From assembly GCA_026545225.1 (NCBI GenBank), contig CM048845.1, positions 100,622,033 through 100,686,032 of the forward strand: 64,000 nucleotides of DNA. Reading direction: 5' to 3'. The stretch comes from Cornus controversa (Eukaryota; Streptophyta; Magnoliopsida; Cornales; Cornaceae). Shown here one piece after another: positions 48,455 through 60,162 of the stretch (the first letter of the stretch is position 1; the number at the start of each line of letters is the position of its first letter). The notes beneath the pieces are model-generated. The model worked only from the letters and a program-made list of their open reading frames with translations. It was not told where the DNA came from and did no database searches. Made by a program: the position numbers and the translations under genes.

Positions 48455-49498
48455 ATGATCACAAATTTAAGAGAGAAAGGTTTTCAAGCGAAGCAAGAAG
48501 GTGAAACCGATGATATCAAATTCTCCAAGGCATCAACTAGCTCAAGACAATGGTCAGCACTAAAAAATCCAAGAATTGTCCGTGCCTCGCGTTCCTTTGG
48601 AGGAAAAGATAGGCATAGCAAGGTTGTCACCATAAGGGGATTGAGAGACAGGCGGATTAGGCTTTCAGTACACACTGCAATTCAGTTATATGATCTTCAG
48701 GAGAGGCTTGGGCTTAATCAGCCTAGCAAGGTCATAGATTGGTTGCTTGAAGCCACCAAACATGAAATTGATAAGCTTCCTCCACTCCAAATTCCACCAG
48801 GAAATTTCAATCAGTTCCATCAACCAACAATGGTTTCTCACAAGTCATACCCTCAATCTTCTTTCCCTTCCTTCTTTAATTCGAATCCAGCTTACATAAA
48901 AGATGGAGGAACTCAATCTTTACCATCTAACAAGGAGGGGATTAAGATCAATTACAATGTTGGGGACTGTCAAGCGATGGCAAAACTGAAAGCTTGGGAT
49001 TCAGATGCTACTTTGAGAGAGAAGTGTAAGGAAGTTGAAAGAGAGAGTGGCATTACTCAGTACAAATCCCGCCTTCACGAGGTACTAGGAGGGGAAGAAC
49101 ATCAAGGTGGAATTGGAGGTTACACTCCACAAGTTTCCACTCAAAACTTCTTTCCAATATTTAACCACTCTTCTTTTCCAAGCTTTCTAAACAATGCCAT
49201 GCCATACTACCCTTACTATCATTGGGAGCCTTCAAATTTATCTTTATCTCAATTTGGAAGCCATGGATTCATACCCCAAACAGAAGATCCCCAAGCTGGT
49301 CATTCCGTGCTACTGCCATCTTCATTGGCTCTTTCATCTGGACCTCAATTGTTTTCCTCTACATCTGTAACAACGCCGACAGTACTCTTCCCTCCATACC
49401 CTACTTATATTACCACTCCACTTGAGAAAGATCCAAGGCAAATCAACCCTTTCAACTTGAGCTCAAGTAGTTCACAACATAATATTCTTCCAAATTAG
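48455..49498 (+). CDS. TCP5: CIN-class TCP transcription factor (TCP5 clade)
   Basis: An uninterrupted frame of 347 residues. The TCP domain spans about residues 49-108: GGKDRHSKV opens the basic region, [11 protein letters not shown] follows, helix I is [12 protein letters not shown], and helix II is [11 protein letters not shown]. The N-terminal FQAKQE and [15 protein letters not shown] match the TCP5/13/17 clade, as do the C-terminal QLF and LFPPYPTY phrases. Family knowledge: nuclear DNA-binding dimers at GGNCC-type sites that repress growth and promote leaf maturation. I see no miR319 target site in the frame, as expected for this clade and unlike the TCP4 group. Start chosen: first Met after a good TTGCAG acceptor 18 nt upstream (an earlier out-of-frame ATG at 48443 is short). 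The exact paralogue within the clade is not certain. Confidence 0.93.
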   Translation: MITNLREKGFQAKQEGETDDIKFSKASTSSRQWSALKNPRIVRASRSFGGKDRHSKVVTIRGLRDRRIRLSVHTAIQLYDLQERLGLNQPSKVIDWLLEATKHEIDKLPPLQIPPGNFNQFHQPTMVSHKSYPQSSFPSFFNSNPAYIKDGGTQSLPSNKEGIKINYNVGDCQAMAKLKAWDSDATLREKCKEVERESGITQYKSRLHEVLGGEEHQGGIGGYTPQVSTQNFFPIFNHSSFPSFLNNAMPYYPYYHWEPSNLSLSQFGSHGFIPQTEDPQAGHSVLLPSSLALSSGPQLFSSTSVTTPTVLFPPYPTYITTPLEKDPRQINPFNLSSSSSQHNILPN

Positions 49499-50604
49499 AT
49501 CCACTATAGTGGATTGCTGCAATGACTAGTAATTTTCCTTTGATTTGTTTGATCCATATTATAGGGGAATGGATCAGAACAACACAAATTGCACCTGCAA
49601 GGACTGTTTCCTGCCATGCAGACTCTTCAATACATGTAAGAAACTATATATTTCTTGTATGTATATATCATTATCTACATATATATATATAGAACAGATA
49701 CGTACGTGGAAGGTTTGTAATAATATATCGTAGTGTTACATGGTGTTGTATTCTTAGCTTGGTTTACTTTTTTCTTGTTATAATATTGACAATCTCAAAT
49801 TTGGTAACGCTGGTGGTTTCTAGTTTATTGTAAGTTGATAAAACTTCATTATATAAATGCACATTATATATAATCTGCATATATTCTCCTGTATTTTTTT
49901 CCCCTACGATTCCATCAAATTAGACATAAGCCAGTTTCATCCCTTCAAATAGTATAGACTTCGCAGTTACATTTATAGTGTTTCAACTGCAAACTACTCA
50001 TGATTGATTGTACAATCTCAGGTGAAAGGATTCAGCTAATCTCTCTCTCTCTCTTTAATTCTGGTTAATAAGTGACTGTTTGGAAAGAAAGTAGCTATTC
50101 ATGGTCAACCATCGATCACCTATTTAATTGGTGATCAGATTAGACAGATTATTGGGAGTTGCGAGGAAGGTACATCTGATATTGTCTGTAAATACCTGAA
50201 TATTCCCATTTGCTCCCAGATTTGATACTCCAATTTACCTTCCATTTTCTCCTTCTACATTTAATTTATGGAAAAAACCTTTCACAATAATACAAGGAGA
50301 TACGTTTTTAAAATTTTATAGCTCGAGTTCCTTGAAGCAATATGAAAAAAGGGAAAAGAAATTGTTTTGAGTCGTGTCCTAGACATAAGTCTAACTTTTG
50401 TGTAACATTTTAATTTTTGAGATTTTTGAATGAAAAATATATCATGGAATATTTCTTTTCAACATTTGTTCATGATTTGCTTTAGTTAACCAATTTTTTT
50501 CAATATGATATATATATATATCTATATATATATATTTTGCACAATAAATTGCTTTTTATAAGATCATATCTCATCAGCATTTTCAACTTTGTTCTTCAAG
50601 AACT
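49499..50604 (+). other. TCP 3' flank
   Basis: The 3' UTR and downstream region: AT-rich with short TA runs (49680, 50508) and a (TC)n run at 50040. No further gene before the LINE. Confidence 0.55.
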
Positions 50605-51428
50605 ACTTTCTTGAAAAAGTTCAAAAAGTTCAAACTCTCTATAGATGATCTTTTCATGTTTGCTCATGGTAACATGAGATCCATTTCTTCCATGAAATCA
50701 GCACTTGAGCAATTCTTGTCTATCTAAGATCTCTCCCCCAACCTTTTTGAAGCCAAATTTTTGCACCGGTATGGATTCCTAATCCAAAGCTCAAATTTAC
50801 AGTTCCGAAATTCTGGAAATCTACTAATCAAGTATTTGGGTATCCCTCTCATCTCATCCAGGCTTTCTGCCATTGATTGTAGAGTTTAATTGAAAGGATT
50901 ACCACTAAAGCCAAGAGTTGGACCAATAGAGCCCTCTCCTATGCTATGAGGGTTCAGTTGATCAAAACTATTCTACTTAGTAATCAAATTTTCTAGTCCA
51001 TGACTCTCATTTTACCCAAAAAAAAGTTGTTGATCAGTTAAACCAAAGCCTAAGATACTTCCTCTGGACTGGGGCTGACATGAAGCTCAGCGAGGATAAA
51101 GTGTCTTGGAGAGTCGTCTGGAGGCCTAAATGGTAGGGTGGGTTAGGGTTTCCCAACTTGGAAGTTTGGAACATGATTGTCATGCTCAAACATATTTGAA
51201 ATATGTTCAATCTTGAATTTCATGGTATTTGAGGGAGATGAGTTTATGATAATTAATCTCATCAAAAGAACAAGTTTTTGGGACTTCAATGTTCAACTAT
51301 ATCACTCGTGGAATTGAAAAAAATATCCTTATATGGCTAGAAACCTAATTAAGCACTCAATTGGAGATGGCAGCTCCACCACGCTATGGTTTGACTACTA
51401 GACCCCTCAAGGACCACTAGTCGAAAGT

Positions 51429-51656
51429 CACTACAAGAAAAATGACTTTTCACTACTAATTTTTTTTAAGCAAATTGTGCAATCTTTGTCGCAAAAAGAA
51501 TTTGTGACGAATGCTAGTTTCACTGCTAAAAAGGGTGTCTCTGATGGTATAATGCGACATTTTTTTTTATCGCAAATTATCAATAATTTGCGACGAAGCC
51601 TTTTCATCGCAAATATCGGCATTTGCGACCATTCTTGTCGTCACAAATGATAAGTC
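51429..51656. mobile_element. CACTA-type terminal fragment
   Basis: Begins cactacaagaaaaatgac, the standard start of plant CACTA elements, followed by repeated ttgcgacga/atcgcaaat subterminal motifs in both orientations. The opposite cttgtagtg end is not found, so this is one end or a damaged small element, inserted in the LINE. The right limit is approximate. Confidence 0.7.
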
Positions 51657-52431
51657 AGTTAAAGAATCTTATATCAACAATGGAACATCCCCTCTTAGTT
51701 AACCAACCAAATTCCAATTTTGTCTAATTCGATCTGCTCTCACCCATCTATCCTCAAAATCCTTAGTTAACAGTACCATTTAGGCACCTTCCAACATGTC
51801 TAACTTCAGTTTCTCCCTTACCATCAAGCTTTTCAACCCACCCTGTCCTATTATCCATTGGAAGAACATTGTACGTCAATAAACATAGTTTTATTCTCTG
51901 GCTCTCCATCAAAAACAAATTGCAAACTTCGGACAAATTCTCTATGTCTTACCTTCACACCCCTAACCACTACCCCCCTTTACTTGAACAACTCAAATAT
52001 CACACTTTGTTTAATGCCCTTTTTTCTTTTAGAATTTGGAATGAGAACGATCCAATTTAGGTGTGGATTTCACATTCCCTGCTCCCCATCCCCCAGTGGG
52101 TTTCGAATCATTAGGTTGTAGATAGGAAGAATTACAATGTTTATATCAACAAGCTATCATTGGCCAACTATATCTATTTTATATGGAGGGAATTAAATAG
52201 TAGAATCTTCATAAACACAACATCATTTTCTTCAGTTCTCTCCAAAACACAATCAAATGCAAATTACTCTCGATTCTCTTCAAGAATTTCCCCTTGGCCC
52301 ATAGAATTGCTGGGGAGTAGTTTTGCCTAGTTGAGAATGTGCCCCATGTCAAGAGTTGTCTCATTCCTCTTATTTTCGTTTAAGATTCCCTTTTGGGTAC
52401 GTGGTTCCCCTTTTTTGTATTGCATTTTGTT

Positions 52432-52904
52432 TAGGAGTGGCAATACTTGACATGACACATTAACACAACTCAAACACAATATGGGATAAGTGGGTTTGAG
52501 TTTGGTTTAATCGTGTTCAAGTAGTAATAATGTTGATCCAAATTGACACACTAATTAAATATGTTGCATTCGTATTTGACCTGCCAACCTGATTAAACCC
52601 AATTAATGAAATGTGTCATGTTCGTGTTAGAAATGACCTGTTTAACTTAATGTGTCGTGTTCGTGTTAGAAATGACACGTTTAACTTAAATTTTATTTAA
52701 ATGTGCCTTGTTGTGTCGTTTCAGATCTTGACTCATTTATTAAATAGGTTACACAAGTCATGTTGTGTTATCCATTTAATAATCATGTCACGTTCATGTC
52801 AAGATTCTTGGAGACGAATAATAGTCGTGTTTATGTCAATTCATATAACAAGATATCCATGTCATGACACGATACGAATATGACACGTCAATACAGACAT
52901 TCCA
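52432..52904. mobile_element. hAT non-autonomous element with exact 8-bp TSD
   Basis: An exact duplication, attttgtt, flanks it at 52424-52431 and 52905-52912. The ends taggagtggcaatactt and (reverse complement) tggaatgtctgtattga pair. The interior is filled with tgtcgtgttcgtgt / gacacgatacgaat phrases in both orientations. It interrupts the 3' UTR of the LINE, so it is younger than the LINE. Confidence 0.9.
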
Positions 52905-53785
52905 ATTTTGTTCTTTAGGTTGTTCTTTGTATGTTATAGTTTGGTTCTCTATGTTTCATGAGCCTACTTTTGTTGACCCATGGGCTTTTGGGATTTCCCA
53001 GACCCCTTAATTTACTTACTTATTTGAAAAGAAAAAAAAAATCACTTTCTTGAAAAACTTGACTTTGGGTATTTACTCGCAATCTCCAGGTCTAGGTTTT
53101 AAGAAGTACGTCTACAATGCACCTGGTGCATCAGGTGAATTTCAGTCATGCGTGTACAACAAGCGCAATGGGGCCTACTGCGTGTTGTGCACGTACAGAA
53201 AAAAAAACATTTATATTAGTTTTCCATATAAATTAGGAGTGTGTATTCAATTAGGATTTTAAATGATTTCAATCCAAACTTTTATAGATTTTTAAAGAGT
53301 TTATACAAAACTGGCTGTATTCCATTAGTATTTTAAAAAAGTCTACAAAAGTCTAGGTGTATTCAAAAAGTCATTGATTTTGATGGATTTCATTAAGTTG
53401 TGGATTTGAGGGTGAAGGTATCAATATCGAAACACATAACAAATTCAACATTTCCCCATAGATTTTGGTGATTTTTTTTTAGAATACGAAGAGTCTTTCT
53501 CTATCTCAAGGTACACTCCTTTTTTCTCTCTTGATTTTTTTTCTTTCTCTCTTCTCATATTCTCTCTTTTTCTATTGGATTAGGAAAACTTGTAAAACTC
53601 GAGTTTTCAAGCAAATTCATCAATATCTTGCAATATGGGAGGGATTAATCCATCTACATTGTTTGTTAGGGATCAATCTCTTAAGCCACATGAATTGATC
53701 ATGAAGTCCAATTAATAACCTAATATAATTTAAATTCAAGGTTCTTTAATTATCTATCTAATGATTTAACCTAAACCCTATAAGG

Positions 53786-54674
53786 ACTAGTTTGGCGTTG
53801 CGGTTGTAATGGTGAAAGCGCTTTACCAGCAGAGTTGTCATAAAATTGCGGTAAGTAAAAAATATTTTAGGTGTTTGGTAATGTATTTTATAAGGCACTT
53901 TTTAAACATAAAGCACTTTTAAATTTGTTTGGTAACAATGTTGCCTAAAACACTTTTATTACTAATTTTACTATATTATACATACAATAATAAACATGTG
54001 CATTAGTTTAGGGGTCCAACTTGGGTGGACCAACTCGAACCCAGTCCATTTTTTGTGAGTTTGGGCAACTATTTTTACAATTAGGGTTGGACCTGGGTTA
54101 AAAATTCTCAACCCAAACATAATTAGGGTTGGACTTTAGTTGAGGTGTTAGCAATACGAGCTCAATCTAAACCCAAATTTTAATTTTTACAAACTTTGTA
54201 TTATATATATATATATATTTCAAATTGTAGTCGAGTTGCACCTCTATACATTATTCAAATATTAATTACTGTGAAATTTCATTGGCTTCAACCATGGCAG
54301 TAACCGACTATAGATCTCAAACAATAATGGCAATAATCGACGATAGAGTTTCAGACAACATTGACAATGATTTAAATCGGTAATACAAAGTTATCATTGA
54401 GATTTTCAAAGTTAACACGTTTATTTAATATTGTATTTATAAAAACTAAATAGGGATTATATTTTCCAAAAAAATAAAATGACCTAAAATATCATACATG
54501 TAGCTCGAAAGCAATTTAAAAAGCTCCAATTTTGAGCTTCACCAAAAAGCGCATTTTGGATTAAAACTCTGCTTCCTAAATGTGCTTTATTTTATCACCA
54601 AACACTTCTCAACGCAATTTTTTTAATTAAAAGTGTGTTTGAGTAGTTAGGAAGCAGTCCCAAATGGGCTCTAA
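53786..54674. mobile_element. Nested hAT-like element
   Basis: The left end ggactagtttggcgttgcgg and the right end (reverse complement agagcccatttgggactgct) are inverted similar copies, followed by subterminal aaagcgctt / aaagcacttt motifs on both sides. Ends of this form are frequent in plant hAT elements. It is interrupted by the MITE at 54009. Confidence 0.6.
54009..54248. mobile_element. Small hAT-like MITE (innermost)
   Basis: The left end taggggtccaacttgggt and the right end (reverse complement gaggtgcaactcgact) pair. The flanks cattagtt and cattattc share six of eight bases. It is related in its ggttggac / aacccaa phrases to the element at 17112. Confidence 0.55.
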
Positions 54675-55110
54675 GTAAAGTCCGTACTTTTTTTTCTCTC
54701 TTTTTTCATAATGTGCGATTGAAATTTGAGAAAAGGTTGATATGCAATTGGTGTTCATCAAGTGAGTTACTTTGTTATCCCCCCAAGCTTTTTTCTAAAA
54801 TATTTGCACTGCACAATAATTTTTAGACAATATATCATATAATAGATTATTCATTTTGCATTATAATTACCCCATTGAGTCATTGTTTTACTTGTACACA
54901 AAAATAGAATTCAAGGATACAAATAAATAAAATAAATTGAAGAAATCAATACAAGTCTATAAAAATTCATCAAACTCTCCAATAAAAGTTTATACAAATC
55001 AATAAAAATCTGTAATAAAAGATAATAAAAATTCATAAATTCACATAAATATCTTAGTTAAATATATGTTTTTCAAAATCCTTTAAAATTATAATTGACT
55101 ACAACTATCA

Positions 55111-55238
55111 TTTCGTTGAGACTTTTAAAAGAAGAGAGATTGAGAGAGAGTGGAAAATACTTGCATCACAAGAAACGAGGATGAATTCAAAGAGAAAGGG
55201 AAAGAGCAACATAAACATATGATAGATATTTACCCGGA

Positions 55239-55269
<31 letters not shown>

Positions 55270-56660
55270 TATGGACAAATTTTTATGTGTACTAGAGAGG
55301 GGCATATATTCATCTTTAAAAGTCTATAACAACCCATCTTAAGAAAGTGTGATCACGTTTTTCTTCCGAGAAGCCTAATTAATAATCAATCACAACAAAA
55401 ATGCAACTTATTATCAATTTGGTAATTATTATTTATTTTGTTGTTATGGGCTGCAACAGTGCCTTGACTAATCTCCCCTCAAGACCACTTACAATAAGAT
55501 AATTTTTTATAACTAATTTTGATAATTTCTTATGCCTAAAAGAATAAGAATTTCAAATGTAAAACCCGCATCAAAGCATGCACGCATACATAAAACAAAG
55601 GAACAATATAAAATGAAATAATGCATGTTTAAATAGTAGTAGTCATTATACAAATGCAAAGCGTCAGCTAGGTTTTTTTTTTCAGAATATTATGCATCCT
55701 CACCTGTCTAGAGAGGTTTATGACAATTTCAAGGACTACCCTTGATGTTAAAAACTAAACAAACAATAGATAAAAAATATTGACCTCTTATCAAGAATTT
55801 GTTGAAATCGATAAATATCAGCATTCTATAATTTGATCAGTAGTTGAGTCTTATACATCCTATGCTAGTAGTGATGAATTTATAATATATATATACATAC
55901 ATATATCTATATATATATATATATATATATATCACATAAGGAAAATCTATCTTTTATTATGTTGAAAGATTACAGGGAATTGAACAATTTAGTGATAAGA
56001 GAAGATAAGTGGGCTAAAATACACTTGATGAAAAAACATAAATAAAGGTAAGGAAATCATTTTATGAATTGAATAGGCAAAACCATCTCTATCTTAATGA
56101 GAAAACTTAGAATATATGCCCAAATAAGCTATGAAGCAATGGAATCTACATTAATAAGGGAAATGAAAAATGAAAGAAAATGTATATATTCAATTAAAAG
56201 CCAAATTTATCCAATATATATATATATATATATATAGATCTAAGAAGGAGATGCTCAATTGCAATCTATTTGACTGTTTTTGGCAGAACATTGAAGGCCC
56301 TATTGAGATCTAGTGAAGACATTAGGGGTTTGGCATACAATTAAGTTTCAGCTTTGTAATTTCTCATACTCTTGAAGAGAATCAAACAAGGCCACCCATG
56401 AGTTAGCAGCTACAGACCATTCCTTCTTCTAAAGATTAGTAGATCTTAGAATAACTCCACTAAAAAAACTGAGTTCTAAGCTAAATTAGGACTAGTATTT
56501 GCACAGAATTAAGAATTTCCTACCTTGAAAGAGAGCATGATCAAGATCAGCAACCATCTAATAGTTTCCCAACCACAATCTCTTAAACTTCTAAGAACTT
56601 TTTCATTTTCTAGAGGTAATTAATTAATGTACTATTGATACAACCTCTAAAAATATGTGT
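55111..56660. other. Intergenic DNA
   Basis: TA microsatellites at 55249, 55882-55931 and 56214. No gene is supported. Short frames near microsatellites are not real. Confidence 0.5.
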
Positions 56661-56668
56661 ACTTTTAA

Positions 56669-57050
56669 CTTTTTTTGGGTAAATGAAAATTTATATATAT
56701 AAGAGGACTACACAAGGGGCATCCCCAAGAAAATTAACAGGCCCAAAGGCTGCAAAAAGGCAATCAAAAGGAAGCTATGCACCCAAGTCTGCAAGAAGAA
56801 ATCAAAAGCAACAGAGTCCTATAGAGGCTTGACTAATACTTAACTTGAACTGATAGAAGGTGGCATATCTGATAGAATCAGAAATGCAGCTAATAATATA
56901 TATGGACCTAGCTCATGAGGAAGATCCTCTAAAAAAATCTACTGCTCCTCTTCTGATCAGCGAATTCCGACATTAGGTTGGATATAAAATCCACACAAGG
57001 GTTGGAAATGACATCGATCATATCTCATCAGAAGAGAGAGAAGATTGGAA
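56669..57050 (-). mobile_element. Probable LINE 3'-end fragment
   Basis: The minus strand reads a LINE-like 3' UTR ending (cttggggatgccccttgtgt, tatataaattttcatttacc) and terminates in an A-run, seen as T at 56670-56676. No coding remains are certain upstream. Confidence 0.45.
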
Positions 57051-58410
57051 GAACAAATGACCATGACATTAGAGAGCAACTTAAAGCACAATTTTTAGTC
57101 AGTATACTAGATTTTCAAAAAAATTAAGTGATCGATCGAGACAAGTGAAAAGAGATCTAGGCACCAATATGAATGTACGTAGCATATTAATTGCTTTGAC
57201 AATCAACAATATGATTAATTTCTCATGTAATTTTGGTCCTACCTTGTTATCTCCTTGAGTATGATATGATTTTCTAAACCACCACACAAGTAGTTGATAA
57301 CCTTTTGGTTTCATACAAGCTATATACACCAAGAGAGGAAAGAGTTTCTTTCCTCTCTCTCTCTCTCTCTCTCCCCTGAGGTCTCTAGCTAGTTTCTTTC
57401 CCACTTGGACCTTATTCATATCTATATAACCCTAGAAGTGAACCCTAAAGAAACAAGGACTCATATATAATGTTTCATTATTCTATAGAGACAAGAGACT
57501 GAGTTGAATAATATTTCTGCAGCACAGGCATAGAAGAATCAATGAAAGAAAAGGGTTTTGGAATCTATAATTCTTCTGAGATGAAAAGGAAAGAAGATAA
57601 AGATTACTAGACATTGACTGAAACTGGTTGCAGCTTTGTCAACATGTCACAAGATCCAAGAAAAATTAAAGAACACAATAGCAAGTTGTGCTAAGGTACC
57701 CTTTCTAAAGTGACATCAAAGAAAAGGCATAGTGGTCCTAGTCAGATAAATAAGGATAGCCATGTAATAAAGAAAAATAAAAATAAATATTAGTTAGCAT
57801 GCTTTCTGACTGGCTATATAAACATGTTAGATTAAGACTATATATATATATATTTAAAATATTTTTTTTATTTTTCCAAAATAATGACTTTGGAGGTTGT
57901 GGTCCTCTTCTGTGTGTGCCATACATGTGTATTAGAGAATGGACCAAATATGCTCTCTCATATTCATCAGCTAGCTAGTGTTCACAAAGTAGGAGTGAGT
58001 GATATATGCTAGTCACCGACAGATCTGAGTTATAGTTATTGCTTTAGATAATTCTTACATGAGTGAAACAACACAAACAAACTCCATTATTTTTCATGTT
58101 CTAGGTTTATAGCCTCATTTTTTATAAAAACAAAATTAAATATAAAATGGTTAGGGGTATAATGTATATCATGAAATAGTTAGTAAAATATGGTACAGAA
58201 AAAAGACAGATTTGAAAACATAAATAATTTGATTTATTTTTTTTTAAAATACATTACAAAAATTCTGCCATAAACCCGAAAGCGTAAAAATACAAGTACG
58301 AATACGTACTTGTATAATACATTGTATTAGTTAAAAATTCGAGGCCAAAAATTCGGCTACATATGCACGTGTTATTTTTTTTTCTTATATGTCATATCTT
58401 TGTAAAGCCA
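57051..58410. other. Intergenic DNA
   Basis: A (CT)n run at 57353-57373 and scattered TA runs. No gene or repeat boundary recognised. Confidence 0.5.
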
Positions 58411-58419
58411 ATAAAAGAA

Positions 58420-58600
58420 GAGCAATGCTACATGTCATAAAAATATTTCATGAATTTTTATCTTGAATGATGTGCCAATTAAATGGTAAATTAGTATTGG
58501 TAGGATTCCCCCCATACACGGAATCTCAATGATATTATCACCTACCACATCATTCATGATGGCAATTCATGATAAAATTTCATGACGTTTAGCATTTCCC
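58420..58600. mobile_element. Mutator-like MITE with exact 9-bp TSD
   Basis: The ends gagcaatgctacatgtcat and (reverse complement) gggaaatgctaaacgtcat pair inward over about 70 bp, including ttcatgaattt and gaatgatgtg. An exact duplication, ataaaagaa, lies at 58411-58419 and 58601-58609. The 181-bp element forms a hairpin and has no coding capacity. Confidence 0.92.
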
Positions 58601-58609
58601 ATAAAAGAA

Positions 58610-59092
58610 AATGTAACAAATAATAAAATAAATTTTTATTTCATAATTGAACTAATTCATTATGAAATTGTCACAATAACCATGGAAGAAATAAATGAAC
58701 CTACGCATATGACGAATCAAAAAAAAAAACTAATTAAACGTTTACCTGGACTGGTATACATTTGACGAATCAAAAAGTTTTAAGGAAAAAACGAAACTAC
58801 ACGTATGATTCACGAATTTGCTAACTATTGATGATATAAATATTAAATACAAAAGTTATATCATCATTTGTTGTGGGTGGGAAAGGAGAAGAGAGGCCAC
58901 AAATGTAGGTACACCAGTTGGATTCGGCTGAACCATGAATAAAAAGCTAGGGAATTCGGATAGGCCCATAGGGTTACAACTTGCAGTCCAATTAATAAAG
59001 GCCGGGCGGGTTAAGGTACGGTACCAATCCAACCCAAATCCTCGATGCTACATATCACATACAAATTCAAATAATGATGGATAGAAAATGAT
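58610..59092. other. 3' flank of the PsbQ-like gene
   Basis: AT-rich intergenic sequence and the probable 3' UTR of the minus-strand gene. The last 200 bp are less AT-rich. No other gene seen. Confidence 0.5.
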
Positions 59093-59650
59093 TCATAATC
59101 TAGACATAATGTCATTAAGGGACACAAGAATATCATCATAGTAGGCCCTGACACGTGTCGCATCCTTGTCCCTCGCGGCGTAATCCAATCTGGTAACACT
59201 GTTGAAGAGGGTTGAGTAGAGCTTCCTCAATTGAGGCCTCTCACTTGGTGGCTTGGCCTGAATTAATGTATAGATGTCCAGTTTAAGCTTGGAAGAGCTC
59301 TTCCTCAGTTCCTTCTGTGCTTCTTTCCATAACTCTGACTCTAACAAGTCCTTCACTTGAAGCAGACTCTGTACATGGCCTCTGATTCCACTCTCTGCCT
59401 CTTCCACTGTCTGGTCTGGAACTGTCATTCTCAGCTCAAATGCATTAGCAGTCTCTGCTTCATTAAGACTTGCATTTCTTGATAAGAGTACTGCACAAGA
59501 AGCTATGGCTGCTACAAGTCCTGCTCTTCTCTTGGTATTGGATTGGAGGGCCATTTGGGGTGTTTTTCTATATTGGAAGGAGAGTTTTGGATGGAAGATT
59601 GGAAAATGGTTAGGGGAGTTAAGTTTTGACACCATTGATACTAATTCCAT
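59093..59650 (-). CDS. PQL3: PsbQ-like thylakoid lumen protein (PQL3-type)
   Basis: 185 residues from the Met at 59650, intronless. An N-terminal plastid-transit-like stretch (SKLNSPNHFPIFHPK) is followed by a twin-Arg (KRR), a hydrophobic run (AGLVAAIASCAVLL) and ANA|FE, a lumenal Ala-x-Ala cleavage site. This suggests Tat-pathway delivery to the lumen. The mature part (about 117 residues) is a PsbQ-type helical bundle, with phrases such as RMTVPDQTVEEAESGIRGH, KLKLDIYTLI, RLDYAARDKD and YYDDILVSLNDI. Family knowledge: PsbQ-like proteins are lumenal subunits of, or associated with, the chloroplast NDH complex. The short length and the VPDQTVEEAE opening suggest the PQL3 member. The start is uncertain: Met at 59635 is an alternative, and upstream in-frame codons are microsatellite. 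Confidence 0.85.
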   Translation of the reverse strand: MELVSMVSKLNSPNHFPIFHPKLSFQYRKTPQMALQSNTKRRAGLVAAIASCAVLLSRNASLNEAETANAFELRMTVPDQTVEEAESGIRGHVQSLLQVKDLLESELWKEAQKELRKSSSKLKLDIYTLIQAKPPSERPQLRKLYSTLFNSVTRLDYAARDKDATRVRAYYDDILVSLNDIMSRL

Positions 59651-59674
59651 ATATATATATATACACACACACAC
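59651..59674. repeat. (TA)n(CA)n microsatellite at the start codon
   Basis: The repeat abuts the ATG used for the PsbQ-like protein. A longer in-frame start inside it would add only Cys-Val-Ile-Tyr-type residues, so I place the start after it. Confidence 0.8.
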
Positions 59675-60162
59675 CCCTACCTCTTGTGGCCTCTGGTAGA
59701 AGTTTTCTCACAGAAGCTGAGTTGCTGGTTGAGGAGCTTATCCAGATGGAGGAGGGGCCAGAAAGTTGGGAGTGTGTGTGAGAGAGAGATAAAGTTGACA
59801 TTTTATATGTGGGTCCTATTCATGTGAACCCATACAGAAGCGAAACCACATAGTTGGACTAGCATACATTGGAAGATATGATTAAAAGTTAAATGAAAGA
59901 TATGGTTTTGATGTTGGTTTGGAGGACCGTTTTTCGGCAAACTCCATCCCTCCTCGTGTGGCCTCTTGTAGAAGCTAGTTGAGAGGCTTTACCTGGACCG
60001 AGCTCTGTGTGTGTTTGGTTCATTTTCTTGTGGCCTCTTCTGTTTGTTTTAATAGAAAATTTTAAGGAGACAACTTGAGAAAAGTTGACCCGTGCAAACT
60101 CAACCATCAACAATGCTGGATTAGGGAATTCCACTTTAAAATTTTCTCATTGGTAGGTGAAG
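59675..60162 (-). promoter_or_regulatory. Upstream region of the PsbQ-like gene
   Basis: Less AT-rich than the flanks. The phrase ctcgtgtggcctcttgtaga (59953) echoes ctcttgtggcctctggtaga (59682), and a third cttgtggcctcttctg lies at 60028, so the leader has a dispersed local repeat. No clear TATA box is assigned. Confidence 0.4.

Larger units (their letters stand above)
50605..53060 (+). mobile_element. 5'-truncated L1-type LINE with target duplications
   Basis: A 17-bp duplication, actttcttgaaaaagtt (50605-50621) and actttcttgaaaaactt (53044-53060), brackets the element. The 3' side carries an A-tail at 53031-53041. It starts inside the reverse-transcriptase domain at the palm motif (IDDLFMFAHG, where (F/Y)ADD is expected). 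It continues through the RT C-terminus (LLIKYLGIPLI) and a zinc-binding-domain remnant near 51680-52060 (HSFILWLSIKNKL), then a 3' UTR. Several stops interrupt it. It carries two later insertions, at 51429 and 52432. Confidence 0.88.
53225..55110. mobile_element. TIR element with two nested insertions
   Basis: The left zone (attcaattaggattttaaatg, then many ttatagatttttaaag-type phrases) and the right zone (reverse complement gtcaattataattttaaagg, then matching phrases) are inverted similar copies. Inside lies another element at about 53786-54674, which itself contains a hAT-like MITE at 54009-54248. Non-coding. Ends are approximate and no target duplication is assigned. Confidence 0.55.

Noticed and set aside
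48455-49498. miR319 target site in the TCP gene
   Set aside because: No stretch resembling the site is visible, and the TCP5/13/17 clade is known to lack it.
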